From the NCBI GenBank assembly GCA_907164885.2, contig OU015493.1, positions 53,445,496 through 53,509,495 of the forward strand: 64,000 bases of DNA, written 5' to 3'. The notes beneath the pieces are model-generated. The model saw only the letters and a list, made by a program, of their open reading frames with translations, was not told the origin of the DNA and ran no database searches. Made by a program: the position numbers and the translations under genes. Below, piece after piece: positions 62,545 through 64,000 of the stretch. The stretch comes from Dolomedes plantarius. Its lineage: Eukaryota; Arthropoda; Arachnida; Araneae; Dolomedidae. Position 1 is the first letter of the stretch; each line of letters opens with the position of its first letter.

Positions 62545-64000
62545 GTATTGTCAATACTTTTTTCTCCACTTGGTATAATGAACACTGAATCTGATGACTG
62601 CTGAGTTACATGTTAAACTATTAAATTTTTTAAAATTTAGATCTTCTGTTTTTTCCAATGTTTTGTTATAAAAAATAAATAAATTTCTAGTTGAGTATAA
62701 TTAAAAAAAAAAAAAGAAAAAGTTTTTTTTTGTTGGTTGATTTGTAACACTTGCAGTAGTACCACAAATGCTAATATTAAATTTGTTTTAATTTTAAGAT
62801 CTTTGATGTCCAGTAGTGTACAAACTTTTTTCAACTGCTTTCCACTTTTTTTAAATAAAAATCACTACTGCAATGAAATTTTTTTGGCAGTAGCAAATTA
62901 AAAAAAAAAAAATTTGAAAAATGTTAGCCAATTTTTTTTTAAGGAAAGGAAAGAAGTAAACAAATTTTGACAAACCATTTTAAAACTCAGTGAACTATAG
63001 AATTTAGGTATATATTTACTTTGCATAATAACAATGAAAATATGTTTTGCTTACCTTCTGCATTTATTTTTGGCAAATCTCATTCAAATAAAACTTCATA
63101 ATTAAATATTTATATGTATTTGTATTTCATTTAGGTAAAAATTAATAGCTATTAAATTAAAAAAAAGCATGATTTCAAAATTTTAAGCTTCATGTTAAAA
63201 CAGTTCATATTAATATAGTTCTTTTATTTATATAAAACTAAAATAGAAAAAAATGAATGAGGAAGGTATTTGTTCATATTTGGAAATATAGTTTTGAGAG
63301 GGCTACTCTCATATCATCTTCTAGGTTAAGTCTAATTAGTTTTTAAAGCTACTGATTTTGAAAACCCAGTCTCACACAGATAGGTAGAAAGAAAAGGCTG
63401 CAATAGAAGTATAGCTTTTAGCAGATGGACTGTTTGACATCTTTAACAATATCATATATATTTTTTAATATATATATAAAATAAATAAAAATATTAGATG
63501 TCATTATAGAAATTTAAAGCACATTTTTTAATTAAATAATTAAATATGATATAAATTTATTTCAAATTATCCAAGACCCCTCCAATATTTGCCATGATTC
63601 TTGTTTACACCACTAATCTAGGTGACTGATTCTGAATCTGTGATTGATAATGCAGTAGGATAAGTTAACGGTTTATGGAATTAGTAAATTAAATGGTTGC
63701 AGTGTGCTACTAATGCTATTATGCTGTGGCAGGAATTTATAATTGTCTTTTTACCTATTCCTGTAAGTATTGAAAGAACATGATCTATTTTTGTAGCACA
63801 AGAATTAAAATTTGCTCAGTATAGGTCATAGTTCTTCTTATGAAATAATTACTTCTTTTCAAAGGAAATCTTATCAAAGTTGTGTCTATGTTATACAATT
63901 ATAGATTCCTTATACTTTAAATTTAAACTGTGTTTAGGTACTTCTTTTAGATTTCTAATCAGACTCCAAAAAATTATACTCAGTACTTATCAACTGTGTA
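62545..64000 (+). other. Intron 26 and 3' edge of window
   Basis: AT-rich, no element recognised apart from the weak candidate exon at 63622. The gene continues past the window. Confidence 0.6.
63622..63654 (+). CDS. KMT2C: Possible KMT2C/D exon 27
   Basis: After CACTAATCTAG an in-phase stretch reads VTDSESVIDNA, followed by GCA|GTAGGA as a poor donor. It fits the acidic/serine style of the neighbouring exon and stays in phase, but it is short, the donor is weak and there is no family motif. It may be chance. Confidence 0.25.

Larger units (their letters stand above)
47600..61543 (-). mobile_element. BEL/Pao LTR retrotransposon, interrupted by a Helitron
   Basis: Antisense to the host gene in intron 25. 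Both outer edges carry the 5-bp TSD ACTAT (47595-47599 and 61544-61548). It has LTRs at both ends, a primer-binding-site candidate and a polypurine tract, and gag-pol in BEL order: gag, zinc knuckles, aspartic protease, RT, RNase H, integrase, DUF5641 tail; no envelope gene seen. Without the Helitron (50906-58330) and the insert in the right LTR (60778-61287) it would be about 6 kb, normal for BEL. Multiple stops and frameshifts show it is inactive. Confidence 0.95.

Overview
The window is eukaryotic, AT-rich and intron-dense. It most likely comes from an arthropod, perhaps a chelicerate such as a spider. That placement is inference, from the vertebrate-like unsplit gene plan together with Tigger, Tc1, mariner, hAT, BEL/Pao and Helitron elements. 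No bacterial-style operons, rRNA, true tRNA or CRISPR arrays are seen.

A single host gene on the + strand runs through the whole window. It is a homolog of the histone H3K4 methyltransferases KMT2C/KMT2D (MLL3/MLL4); in Drosophila this N-terminal half is a separate gene, Lpt. I could place 26 coding exons between 111 and 62544. All have GT-AG borders, every junction keeps phase, and together they give 3534 nt (1178 codons) with no stop or frameshift. In order they encode an N-terminus with two AT-hook-like motifs (exons 1-2), an extended PHD finger (exons 4-8), PHD fingers 1-3 (exons 9-12), an acidic/serine-rich linker (exons 13-16), PHD fingers 4-6 (exons 17-20), and basic low-complexity tail exons (21-26) that end at a conserved block. 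The HMG, FYRN/FYRC and SET parts must lie beyond 64000, and an upstream 5' UTR exon probably lies before position 1.

The introns hold a dense record of mobile elements. Intron 3 has a SINE with a perfect 13-bp target-site duplication (TSD). Intron 5 has a Helitron, a Tigger with a broken transposase and a Tigger-type MITE. Introns 6, 12 and 18 have hAT MITEs with 8-bp TSDs. Introns 7, 17 and 23 have Tigger derivatives. Introns 8 and 10 carry two inverted copies of one repeat that bracket exons 9-10. Intron 10 also has a MITE, a mariner relic and a solo LTR with a 5-bp TSD. Intron 11 has a tandem duplication that copied the end of exon 11, and one copy contains a Helitron. Intron 16 has a nearly intact Tc1 element and a MITE. 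Introns 14, 21 and 22 have SINEs.

Intron 25 (15.1 kb) is the most complex region. A BEL/Pao LTR retrotransposon lies antisense to the gene between matching ACTAT TSDs (47600-61543). Its reverse-transcriptase region is split by a 7.4-kb Helitron (50906-58330) inserted exactly between A and T. That Helitron in turn carries two or three smaller minus-strand Helitrons, duplicated pieces of a Helitron helicase 3' end, and many repeats antisense to that helicase end. I found no undescribed gene system. The novel-looking material is structural: nested insertions with internally readable empty sites, a copied and broken splice donor, and inverted repeats around PHD exons.
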